From positions 124,001 through 188,000 of the forward strand of contig NZ_QKYU01000001.1 of assembly GCF_003253705.1 (NCBI RefSeq): DNA of 64,000 bases, given 5' to 3'. The first letter of the stretch is position 1, and the number at the start of each line of letters is the position of its first letter. The position numbers and the translations under genes were made by a program. The DNA is from Humitalea rosea. Lineage in GTDB: Bacteria > Pseudomonadota > Alphaproteobacteria > Acetobacterales > Acetobacteraceae. The notes under the pieces were generated by a model. It worked only from the letters and a program-made list of their open reading frames with translations. It made no database searches and had not been told where the DNA came from. Shown in pieces: positions 55,920 to 64,000 of the stretch.

Positions 55920-57476
55920 ATGCGCCTTGCTGCCCTCTTCCTGACCGGCTTCGTGGCCGCGGCCACGCCGGCCATCGTGCTTGCCCCGGCGCCCGCCCTG
56001 GCGCAGCGCGCCCCCGATACCTTCGCGCCGCTGGCCCGCCGGCTGCTCCCCGCCGTGGTGAACATCCAGACGACGCAGACGGTCCAGGCCCGCGCCGGCC
56101 GGCCGGATGCGCCGGATGTGCCGCAGGCCCCGCCCGGCAGCCCGTTCGAGGAATTCTTCCGTGACTTCCTGGAGCGCAACCGCCCCCAGGGTCCGGGGTC
56201 CCAGGGTCCGGGGTCCCAGGGTCCGGGGTCCCAGGGTCCGGGAGCCCAGCCGGGCCGCCCCGGCCAGCCCGCGCCGCCGCGCCGCGCCCAGTCGCTGGGC
56301 TCGGGCTTCATCATCGATGCCTCGGGGCTGATCGTCACCAACAACCACGTCATCGACGGCGCGGATGAGATCAATGTCGTGCTCGCCGACAACACCACCT
56401 TGCGCGCCGAGCTGGTCGGCGCCGACACGCGCACCGACATCGCCCTGCTGCGGGTGAAGACCGAGCACCCGCTTTCGGCGGCGGTCCAGTTCGGTGACAG
56501 CGATACCGCGGCGGTCGGCGACTGGGTGGTTGCGATCGGCAACCCCTTCGGCCTCGGCGGTTCCGTCACGGCGGGCATCGTCTCCGCCCGCGGCCGCGAC
56601 ATCCGCCAGGGCCTGTACGACGACTTCATCCAGACCGATGCCGCGATCAACCGCGGCAATTCGGGCGGCCCGCTGTTCAACCTGGCCGGCGAGGTCATCG
56701 GCATCAACACCGCGATCTACTCGCCCTCGGGCGGCTCGATCGGCATCGGCTTCTCCATCCCCTCGAACCTCGCCAAGACCATCGTCGCGCAGCTGCGCGA
56801 CGGCGGGCGGGTGCGTCGCGGCTGGCTCGGCGTGAACATCCAGCAGGTTACGGAGGAGATCGCCGAGAGCCTGCGCCTGCTGGGCGGCGCCCGTGGCGCC
56901 CTGGTCGCGCGTGCGCAGGAGGGCGGCCCGGCCGCCACCGGCGGCATCCAGAACGGCGACATCGTGCTGAGCTTCAACGGCCAGGCGGTGGCGGAAATGC
57001 GCAACCTGCCGCGCATCGTCGCCGAAACCCCCGTCGGCACCAATGCCCCGGTGGTGGTCTGGCGGAATGGCGCGGAGGTCACCGTGCAGGTGATGGTCGC
57101 CGAACTGCCGACCGAGGCGCAGCAGGCCGCGACCTCTCCGAATGCGCCGCGTCCGCAGCCCAGCACCGTCGAGCTGACCGGTCTCGGCATGAAGGCCATG
57201 GCCATCACGCCGGAGGTGCGTGAGCGCTTCAGCCTCGGCGCCGAACGGCAGGGCGTCGTCATCACCGACGTGGATGCCAACAGCCCTGCCGCCGAGCGCG
57301 AACTGCACCCCGGCGATATCATCGTCGAAGTGCAGCAGGAGCGGGTGACCACGCCGAAGGAGGTCAATGACCGCCTGGAGGCGCTGCGTCGCCAGAACCG
57401 CGCCAGCGCCCTGTTCCTGGTCGAGAACGCCCAGGGCCAGCGTTGGGTGCCGCTGCGGCTGCGCGCCGAGCGCTGA
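55920..57476 (+). CDS. degP: Do-family periplasmic serine protease/chaperone DegP (HtrA)
   Basis: The 518-residue protease has a signal peptide of about 29 residues (ending PALAQ) and a linker containing four QGPGS-type repeats. The trypsin-like domain carries His143 (TNNHVIDGA), Asp173 (RTDIALL) and Ser248 (NRGNSGGPL). Two PDZ domains follow (about 310-400 and 420-515). It degrades or refolds damaged envelope proteins. Its place after hflKC matches the usual alphaproteobacterial order. A GC-rich hairpin separates it from convergent serB. Confidence 0.95.
   Translation: MRLAALFLTGFVAAATPAIVLAPAPALAQRAPDTFAPLARRLLPAVVNIQTTQTVQARAGRPDAPDVPQAPPGSPFEEFFRDFLERNRPQGPGSQGPGSQGPGSQGPGAQPGRPGQPAPPRRAQSLGSGFIIDASGLIVTNNHVIDGADEINVVLADNTTLRAELVGADTRTDIALLRVKTEHPLSAAVQFGDSDTAAVGDWVVAIGNPFGLGGSVTAGIVSARGRDIRQGLYDDFIQTDAAINRGNSGGPLFNLAGEVIGINTAIYSPSGGSIGIGFSIPSNLAKTIVAQLRDGGRVRRGWLGVNIQQVTEEIAESLRLLGGARGALVARAQEGGPAATGGIQNGDIVLSFNGQAVAEMRNLPRIVAETPVGTNAPVVVWRNGAEVTVQVMVAELPTEAQQAATSPNAPRPQPSTVELTGLGMKAMAITPEVRERFSLGAERQGVVITDVDANSPAAERELHPGDIIVEVQQERVTTPKEVNDRLEALRRQNRASALFLVENAQGQRWVPLRLRAER
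56187..56246 (+). repeat. Tandem 15-base repeat (QGPGS) in degP
   Basis: Three exact copies of CAGGGTCCGGGGTCC followed by a fourth, slightly changed copy encode QGPGS-QGPGS-QGPGS-QGPGA in the linker before the protease domain. Copy number could vary between strains. Confidence 0.95.
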
Positions 57477-57488
57477 CACAACACCGAT

Positions 57489-57514
57489 GGCCCGGGGCTG
57501 CGAAGCCCCGGGCC
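57489..57514. terminator. Bidirectional terminator hairpin between degP and serB
   Basis: GGCCCGGGGCT, loop GCGA, AGCCCCGGGCC gives a perfect 11-pair stem between the convergent stops of degP (57476) and serB (57516). Confidence 0.75.
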
Positions 57515-57515
57515 G

Positions 57516-58415
57516 TCAGCCCGGTTTGATGTCCTGCGCCGCATATCCCATGGCGAAGAGCAGCCCGCGCAGCCCGGCATGATCCAGCCGCGCCCGTGCC
57601 GCTGCCGCGACGATCGGCTTGGCGCGATAGGCGACCCCAAGCCCCGCCGCGCCCAGCATCGCCAGGTCATTGGCGCCATCCCCCACCGCCGCGGTCGCGG
57701 TCAGCGCCAGCCCGTTCTCGGCCGCGAGCCGCTTCAGGATCGCGAGCTTGGCGTCGCGATCCAGGATAGGCTCGGCGACACTGCCAAGCAGGGCATCCGC
57801 CTCGATCTCCAGGGTATTCGCGAAATGATGGGTGAAGCCGAGGCCCTGGGCCACGCGGCCGGTGAACCAGGTGAAGCCGCCCGACACCAGCGCCGTCACC
57901 GCGCCATCCGCGGCCAGGGTCGCGATCAGTTCGCGCGCGCCGGCGCTGTATTCGGTCGCCTCCCAGGTTTTTTGCAGGGCGGCGACGTCCAGCCCCTTCA
58001 GCAGCGCCACACGCTCCCGCAAGGCCGCCGAGAACTCGATCTCGCCATTCATGCTGCGGGCGGTGATGGCGGCGACCTCGGCCTTCAGCCCGGCATAGGC
58101 GGCGATCTCGTCCAGCGTCTCGCTGGTCACGATGGTGCTGTCCATGTCGGCCAGCAGCAGCCGCTTGCGCCGGCCCTCGGCCGGCTGGGCGATCGCGTCC
58201 ACCGGCAGCGCGCCGATCGCGCCACGGGCGATGCTGACCGCCTGCTCGGGGGCGAGTTCCAGGAAGGGCAGGTCGCAGGCCTCGCCTTCGGCGAGCCATT
58301 CGGGCGTGCCCGGGATCGCCCCCATGTCGCCAAGGGCCGCGCGGATGCGCGCCGGCAGGGTTGCGGGCAGGGCGCCGGGTGCGGCGATGAGGGTCAGGAC
58401 GAGGGGGGAGGTCAT
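57516..58415 (-). CDS. serB: Phosphoserine phosphatase SerB
   Basis: HAD-superfamily enzyme of 299 residues for the last step of serine synthesis. The nucleophile and acid are Asp90 and Asp92 in LLADMDSTIV; motif II lies in SGGFTWFTG and motif III in GDGANDLAML. A regulatory-type N-terminal domain covers about 1-80. It is divergent from miaA with 56 bases between starts. Confidence 0.95.
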   Translation of the reverse strand: MTSPLVLTLIAAPGALPATLPARIRAALGDMGAIPGTPEWLAEGEACDLPFLELAPEQAVSIARGAIGALPVDAIAQPAEGRRKRLLLADMDSTIVTSETLDEIAAYAGLKAEVAAITARSMNGEIEFSAALRERVALLKGLDVAALQKTWEATEYSAGARELIATLAADGAVTALVSGGFTWFTGRVAQGLGFTHHFANTLEIEADALLGSVAEPILDRDAKLAILKRLAAENGLALTATAAVGDGANDLAMLGAAGLGVAYRAKPIVAAAARARLDHAGLRGLLFAMGYAAQDIKPG

Positions 58416-58471
58416 GGCGGCCGGACCCTGCCCAAGCCCGGGCCCAACCGCAAGCCATCGGGCCGCAAGCC

Positions 58472-59395
58472 ATGAGGTCCGCGCTCATCATCATGGGCCC
58501 CACCGCCTCGGGCAAATCGGCGCTGGCGCTGGATCTGGCGCGGCGCTTTGGCGGCACCGTCATCAACGCCGATTCCATGCAGGTCTATCGCGAGCTGCGA
58601 ATCCTCACCGCCCGCCCGACGCCGGAGGAGGAGGCGATGGCCCCGCATCTCCTCTACGGCGTGCGGCCGGCGGCCGAGCCCGGCAGCCTGGCCTGGTGGC
58701 GGGGTGAGGCGCTGGCGGCGATGGCGGCGGCGGAGTTCCCCATCATCTGTGGCGGGACCGGGCTCTATATCTCGGCGCTGACCCAGGGCTATGCCGATGT
58801 GCCGCCGATCCCCGAGGCGATCCGCGCCGAGGCCCGCGCGCTGCTGGCCGAGATCGGCCCCGCGGCCCTGCATGCGCGGCTGGACCCGGCGACCGCGGCC
58901 CGGCTGCGGCCCACCGACCCGCAGCGCATCGCCCGCGCCTATGAGGTTTTTCGCGCGACCGGCCGGGGCCTCGCGGAGTGGCAGGCGGGACCGGGCGCCG
59001 GCCCCGCGCCCTATCGCTTCTCCGCCATCCTGCTGGACCCGCCGCGCGATGCGCTGCGGGCGGCGATCGCCACCCGCTGGCAGGCGATGATGGCGGCGGG
59101 CGCGGTCGAGGAGGTCGAGGCGTTGCTGGCGCTCGGGCTGGACCCCGGCCTGCCGGCGATGCGGGCGCATGGCGTGCCCGAATTGCGCGCCATGCTGGCC
59201 GGGGAGATCGAGCCGGCCGAGGCGGCGCGGCGGGCCTGCCTTGCCATCGGGCAATACACCAAACGGCAGGCGACCTGGGCGCGGCACCATGATCTCGGCC
59301 CGACGCATAGGATACATGCGCGTATCGCGGGTCTTACGCAATTTTCCGAATGTGGAAGGTCGGAAATCTTCGCATTTATTCATTCCCGGCGTTGA
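58472..59395 (+). CDS. miaA: tRNA dimethylallyltransferase MiaA
   Basis: The 307-residue enzyme adds the isopentenyl group to A37 of tRNAs reading UNN codons. Its P-loop GPTASGKS is at residues 9-16, followed by INADSMQVYREL, CGGTGLYI, and the late IGQYTKRQATWARHH. The last 25 or so residues are less conserved and the DNA there is AT-richer. It lies just before ilvB; its stop overlaps a possible ilvB -35 element. Confidence 0.95.
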   Translation: MRSALIIMGPTASGKSALALDLARRFGGTVINADSMQVYRELRILTARPTPEEEAMAPHLLYGVRPAAEPGSLAWWRGEALAAMAAAEFPIICGGTGLYISALTQGYADVPPIPEAIRAEARALLAEIGPAALHARLDPATAARLRPTDPQRIARAYEVFRATGRGLAEWQAGPGAGPAPYRFSAILLDPPRDALRAAIATRWQAMMAAGAVEEVEALLALGLDPGLPAMRAHGVPELRAMLAGEIEPAEAARRACLAIGQYTKRQATWARHHDLGPTHRIHARIAGLTQFSECGRSEIFAFIHSRR

Positions 59396-59420
59396 CGTGG
59401 CGCCGCGAGGGGTCTAACCC
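59392..59420 (+). promoter_or_regulatory. Possible ilvB promoter at the end of miaA
   Basis: TTGACG at 59392-59397 is followed about 17 bases later by TAACCC, a weak -10. It lies 30-58 bases before the ilvB ATG. I saw no leader peptide rich in Ile/Leu/Val codons, so attenuation is not supported. Confidence 0.35.
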
Positions 59421-59449
59421 TCCGGCCTCGCAACCAGGGTGTTCTCACC

Positions 59450-61231
59450 ATGTCCGCTACCCCCGATGCCAGGATCATGACCGGAGCCGAGGTCGTCCTC
59501 GAAGCCCTCAAGGATCAGGGCGTCGAGGTTATCTTCGGCTATCCCGGCGGCGCCGTGCTGCCGATCTACGACGCGCTGTTCCAGCAGAACCACATCCGCC
59601 ACATCCTCGTCCGCCACGAGCAGGCCGCGGTGCATGCGGCCGAGGGCTATGCCCGCTCCACCGGCAAGGTGGGCTGCGTGCTGGTGACCTCCGGCCCGGG
59701 TGCGACCAATGCGGTGACCGGCCTCGTGGATGCGCTGATGGACAGCATTCCCCTCGTTTGCCTCACCGGGCAGGTGCCGACGCATCTGATCGGCAATGAT
59801 GCCTTCCAGGAGGCCGATACCACCGGCATCACCCGCCCCGCGACCAAGCACAATTATTTGGTCAAGCGCCCGGGCGACCTCGCCAACGTCATGCATGACG
59901 CCTTCTATGTGGCGCGCAGCGGGCGGCCGGGGCCGGTGGTGGTGGACCTGCCCAAGGACATTCTCATTGGCAAGGCGCCGTATTTTCCGGCGCCGGTGGT
60001 GGAGCACCGCTCCTACCGCCCCGCGACCGAGCCCGATCCGCGCCGCATCGGCGAGGCGATCGCGCTGCTGAAGCGTTCGGCCCGCCCCATCGTCTATGCC
60101 GGCGGCGGCGTGATCAACGCAGGCCCCGAGGCCTCGCGGCTGCTGGTCGAATTCGTGCGGATGACGGGGTTTCCCTGCACCAACACGTTGATGGGCCTGG
60201 GCAGCTACCCGGCCAGTGACCCGCAGTTCCTCGGCATGCTCGGCATGCATGGGACCTATGAGGCGAACCTCGCCATGCATGACTGCGACGTTATGCTGAA
60301 CATCGGCGCGCGTTTCGATGACCGGGTGACGGGGCGGCTGAACGCCTTCTCGCCGGGGTCGAAGAAGATCCATGCCGATATCGACCCGTCCTCGATCAAC
60401 AAGAACGTGCGGGTGGATGTGCCGATCGTCGGCGATGCCGCGGCGGTGCTGCGTGCCCTGATCGCCGCCTGGAAGGCGGATGACGCCGAGCAGGACCGCG
60501 TGGTGCTGGCCGCCTGGTGGCGCCAGATCGCGACCTGGCGCGGGAAGGACTGCCTGTCCTATGTCCAGAGTGGAAAAATCATCAAGCCGCAGCATGCGGT
60601 GAAGCGCCTGTTCGAGATCACCCAGGCGACCAAACGGGAAACCTTCATCACCACCGAGGTCGGCCAGCACCAGATGTGGGCGGCGCAGTATTTCGGCTTC
60701 GACCAGCCGAACCATTGGATGACCTCGGGCGGGCTCGGCACCATGGGCTATGGGCTGCCGGCGGCGATGGGGGTGCAGATCGCCCATCCCGATGCGCTGG
60801 TGATCGACATCGCCGGCGAGGCCAGCATCCTGATGAACATCCAGGAGATGGGCACGCTGGCGCAGTACCGGCTCCCCGTAAAAATCTTCATCCTGAACAA
60901 CCAGTACATGGGCATGGTGCGGCAGTGGCAGGAGTTGCTGCATGGCGCCCGCTACTCGGAGAGCTATTCCGAGGCGCTGCCCGATTTCGTGAAGCTGGCC
61001 GAGAGTTTTCACGCGGTCGGCATGCGCGCGACCGAGGCCGACCAGCTCGACGACGTCATCCATGCCATGCTCGCCAGCCCCAAGGCGGTGATCGCCGATA
61101 TCTGCGTCGCCCAGGATGAGAACTGCTACCCCATGATCCCCTCCGGTGCCGCGCATAACCAGATGATCCTCGCCCCAGGCCAGGAGGGGGGCGTCGCCGG
61201 CGTCACCGATGAGGGCAAGGTGCTGGTCTAG
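59450..61231 (+). CDS. ilvB: Acetolactate synthase large subunit IlvB
   Basis: ThDP enzyme of 593 residues making acetolactate/acetohydroxybutyrate for branched-chain amino acids. The catalytic Glu57 is in VRHEQAAVHAAEGYA; FAD-domain and quaternary motifs follow. The ThDP-Mg motif reads GEAS (Glu457) rather than the more common GDAS/GDGS, then MNIQEMGT and ILNNQYMGMVRQWQE. I think GEAS occurs in related alphaproteobacteria, so activity is expected. It begins the ilvB-ilvH-ilvC run, 3 bases before ilvH. Confidence 0.95.
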   Translation: MSATPDARIMTGAEVVLEALKDQGVEVIFGYPGGAVLPIYDALFQQNHIRHILVRHEQAAVHAAEGYARSTGKVGCVLVTSGPGATNAVTGLVDALMDSIPLVCLTGQVPTHLIGNDAFQEADTTGITRPATKHNYLVKRPGDLANVMHDAFYVARSGRPGPVVVDLPKDILIGKAPYFPAPVVEHRSYRPATEPDPRRIGEAIALLKRSARPIVYAGGGVINAGPEASRLLVEFVRMTGFPCTNTLMGLGSYPASDPQFLGMLGMHGTYEANLAMHDCDVMLNIGARFDDRVTGRLNAFSPGSKKIHADIDPSSINKNVRVDVPIVGDAAAVLRALIAAWKADDAEQDRVVLAAWWRQIATWRGKDCLSYVQSGKIIKPQHAVKRLFEITQATKRETFITTEVGQHQMWAAQYFGFDQPNHWMTSGGLGTMGYGLPAAMGVQIAHPDALVIDIAGEASILMNIQEMGTLAQYRLPVKIFILNNQYMGMVRQWQELLHGARYSESYSEALPDFVKLAESFHAVGMRATEADQLDDVIHAMLASPKAVIADICVAQDENCYPMIPSGAAHNQMILAPGQEGGVAGVTDEGKVLV

Positions 61232-61234
61232 ACC

Positions 61235-61755
61235 ATGTCCGACAGCATGCTGGAACGCACCGCGACCATCGCCGTGCTTGTGGAAAACGAGGCCGGTGTC
61301 CTGGCCCGGGTGATCGGATTGTTCTCCGGCCGGGGCTACAACATCGAGAGCCTGACCGTGGCGCCGGTGGATGAGACGCGGCGCATCAGCCGCATCACCA
61401 TCGTCACCAGCGGCACCGAGATGATCATCGAGCAGATCAAGGCGCAGCTCGACCGGCTGGTGCCGGTGCATATGGTCAGCGACCTGACCCTGGAAGGGCC
61501 GCATCTGATCCGCGAACTCGCGCTGATCAAGGTGGTCGGCCGGGGCGAGAACCGGATGGAGGCGCTGCGCCTCGCCGATGCGTTTCGGGCCCGCGTCGTG
61601 GATGCGACGCCGGAGAGTGCGGTGTTCGAGATGACCGGCAGCGCCGAGAAGATCGAGGCTTTTTGCGCGCTGATGCGGCCGCTTGGCCTGTCTGAGGTGT
61701 CCCGCACTGGCGCCGTCGCTATCGCACGCGGGACGCGGGTGCTGGGATTGATTAG

Positions 61756-61759
<4 letters not shown>
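61235..61759 (+). CDS. ilvH: Acetolactate synthase small subunit IlvH
   Basis: Regulatory subunit of 174 residues with an N-terminal ACT domain (TIAVLVENEAGVLARVIGLF, SGRGYNIESLTVAP) that binds valine for feedback control and a C-terminal domain ending in GAVAIARG. It starts 3 bases after ilvB. Its stop is shared (ATGA) with a small AT-rich gene that separates it from ilvC. Confidence 0.95.
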
Positions 61760-63190
<1,431 letters not shown>

Positions 63191-63200
63191 CAGCGTTGAC

Positions 63201-63235
63201 CTCATGGGCGGGGCTCGTCAGGCTCCGCCCATGAG
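63201..63235 (+). terminator. Hairpin after ilvC that includes the next start codon
   Basis: CTCATGGGCGG (63201-63211) pairs perfectly with CCGCCCATGAG (63225-63235) around a 13-base loop. It lies 10 bases after the ilvC stop and could end the ilv transcript, though no T-run follows. The right arm contains the ATG at 63231 of the following gene, so in a read-through message that start would be masked. Confidence 0.6.
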
Positions 63236-64000
63236 CAAATTGGCGACCGACAGCCCCTATCCCCGCGACTTCATCGGCTATGGGCCGACGCCGCCCGATC
63301 CGGCTTGGCCGAACGGGGCCAAGGTCGCGCTCTCCTTCGTGCTGAACTACGAGGAGGGCGGTGAGAACACCGTGCTGAACGGCGATGCCGGCAGCGAGAT
63401 CTATCTGCATGAGGTCCCGGGCGGCACGCCCCGCCTCGGGGCCCGCAACGAGACGGTGGAAAGCCAGTTCGGCTACGGCGCCCGCGCCGGCGCCTGGCGC
63501 GTGCTGCGGCTGTTCGAGGAACGCGGCCTGCCGCTGACCGTCTATGGCGTCGGCCGCGCGCTGGAGCTGAACCCGCCGATCGCCCGCGCCTTCATCGAGA
63601 AGGGGCATGAGGTCGCCTGCCACGGCTGGCGCTGGATCGATTATGCCGAGGTCGATGAGGCGACCGAGCGCGAGCACATCGCCAAGACCATCGCCGCGGT
63701 AACCGAGCTATGCGGCGTGCGCCCGGTCGGCTGGTACACCGGGCGGATCTCGGCCCGCACCCGGGCGCTGGTGCAGGAGGCCGGGGGCTTCCTCTATGAC
63801 AGTGATTCCTATGAGGATGACCTGCCGTTCTACGTGCCGGTCGGCGGGGGCACGCAGCTCGTGATCCCCTATACGCTCGATGCCAATGACATGAAGTTCG
63901 GCGTGGCCCCGGGCTTTGCCAGCAGCGATGCCTTCGCGGCCTATCTGCGCGACGGGCTGGACCTGCTGCGGGGTGAGGGCGGGCGGATGATGAGCGTCGG
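63231..64000 (+). CDS. puuE: Allantoinase PuuE-type polysaccharide deacetylase-fold hydrolase, C-terminus cut by window edge
   Basis: About 256 residues are visible of a usual 300-310. The start MSKLATDSPYPRDFIGYG and the SFVLNYEEGGENTVLNGD, HEVACHGWRWIDY and GWYTGRISARTR stretches fit PuuE, the cofactor-independent allantoinase that opens allantoin to allantoate in purine use. The ATG at 63231 has no Shine-Dalgarno and sits in a hairpin arm, so the start may be leaderless or regulated. Other purine genes would be expected beyond the right edge. Confidence 0.88.
   Translation, partial: MSKLATDSPYPRDFIGYGPTPPDPAWPNGAKVALSFVLNYEEGGENTVLNGDAGSEIYLHEVPGGTPRLGARNETVESQFGYGARAGAWRVLRLFEERGLPLTVYGVGRALELNPPIARAFIEKGHEVACHGWRWIDYAEVDEATEREHIAKTIAAVTELCGVRPVGWYTGRISARTRALVQEAGGFLYDSDSYEDDLPFYVPVGGGTQLVIPYTLDANDMKFGVAPGFASSDAFAAYLRDGLDLLRGEGGRMMSV

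Noticed and set aside
59396-59449. Leader-peptide attenuator before ilvB
   Set aside because: The gap is only 54 bases and no short frame rich in Ile, Leu or Val codons is present.

Overview
The window is a chromosomal segment of a high-GC (about 70%) alphaproteobacterium, most likely an Acetobacteraceae member of the Roseomonas type. This is an inference from base composition, the number of Bug-type (tripartite tricarboxylate transporter) binding proteins, and the housekeeping order hflK-hflC-degP-serB-miaA-ilvB-ilvH-ilvC at the right end. No rRNA, tRNA, CRISPR array or intact insertion sequence was recognised.

Layout. (1) Positions 1-13,983 form a catabolic block for an unidentified organic acid. 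The minus-strand operon encodes two fumarate-reductase/tricarballylate-dehydrogenase-type flavoproteins, both ETF subunits and a Bug protein. Opposite it lie an MmgE/PrpD enzyme, a LysR regulator and a plus-strand operon (third flavoprotein, SDR, Asp/Glu-racemase-like protein, two Bug proteins, an isochorismatase-fold protein). (2) Positions 14,144-27,858 hold a complete dipeptide-type ABC importer, a second isochorismatase hydrolase, an AtzG-like/amidase pair, three NtaA-type flavin monooxygenases and another ABC binding protein. This looks like uptake and opening of an amide or N-heterocyclic compound. (3) Positions 27,899-30,740 are an accessory patch: a visibly AT-richer two-gene unit (HD phosphohydrolase plus YwgA-like protein), a decayed copper ATPase and an intact metallochaperone. 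(4) Positions 30,845-46,016 are mixed: lipid-linked glycosyltransferases, MsrP, a nitroreductase/deacetylase/ketopantoate-reductase operon, an SDR with a Bug protein, an acyltransferase, an orphan CoxL-type molybdoenzyme, and an RTX cellulase coupled to a deacetylase. (5) Positions 46,116-53,436 carry cydDC, a GOLPH3-like protein, a zinc-limitation module (hisI, COG0523 GTPase, zur, with a palindromic Zur-box candidate) and apbC. (6) Positions 53,619-64,000 are core genes: hflKC, degP, serB, miaA, ilvB-ilvH-ilvC, and the start of a puuE-like gene.

The points most worth a second look are: a small AT-rich gene between ilvH and ilvC whose two halves join by one -1 shift at an A8 run; the HD/YwgA pair; the ETF placed with fumarate-reductase-type flavoproteins, whose alpha subunit lacks the usual flavin-site arginine; two enzymes in the same operon that have lost catalytic cysteines; and the compact Zur-controlled zinc module. 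Many genes overlap by ATGA or TGATG, so several start choices rest on that coupling or on Shine-Dalgarno spacing, as stated per entry.
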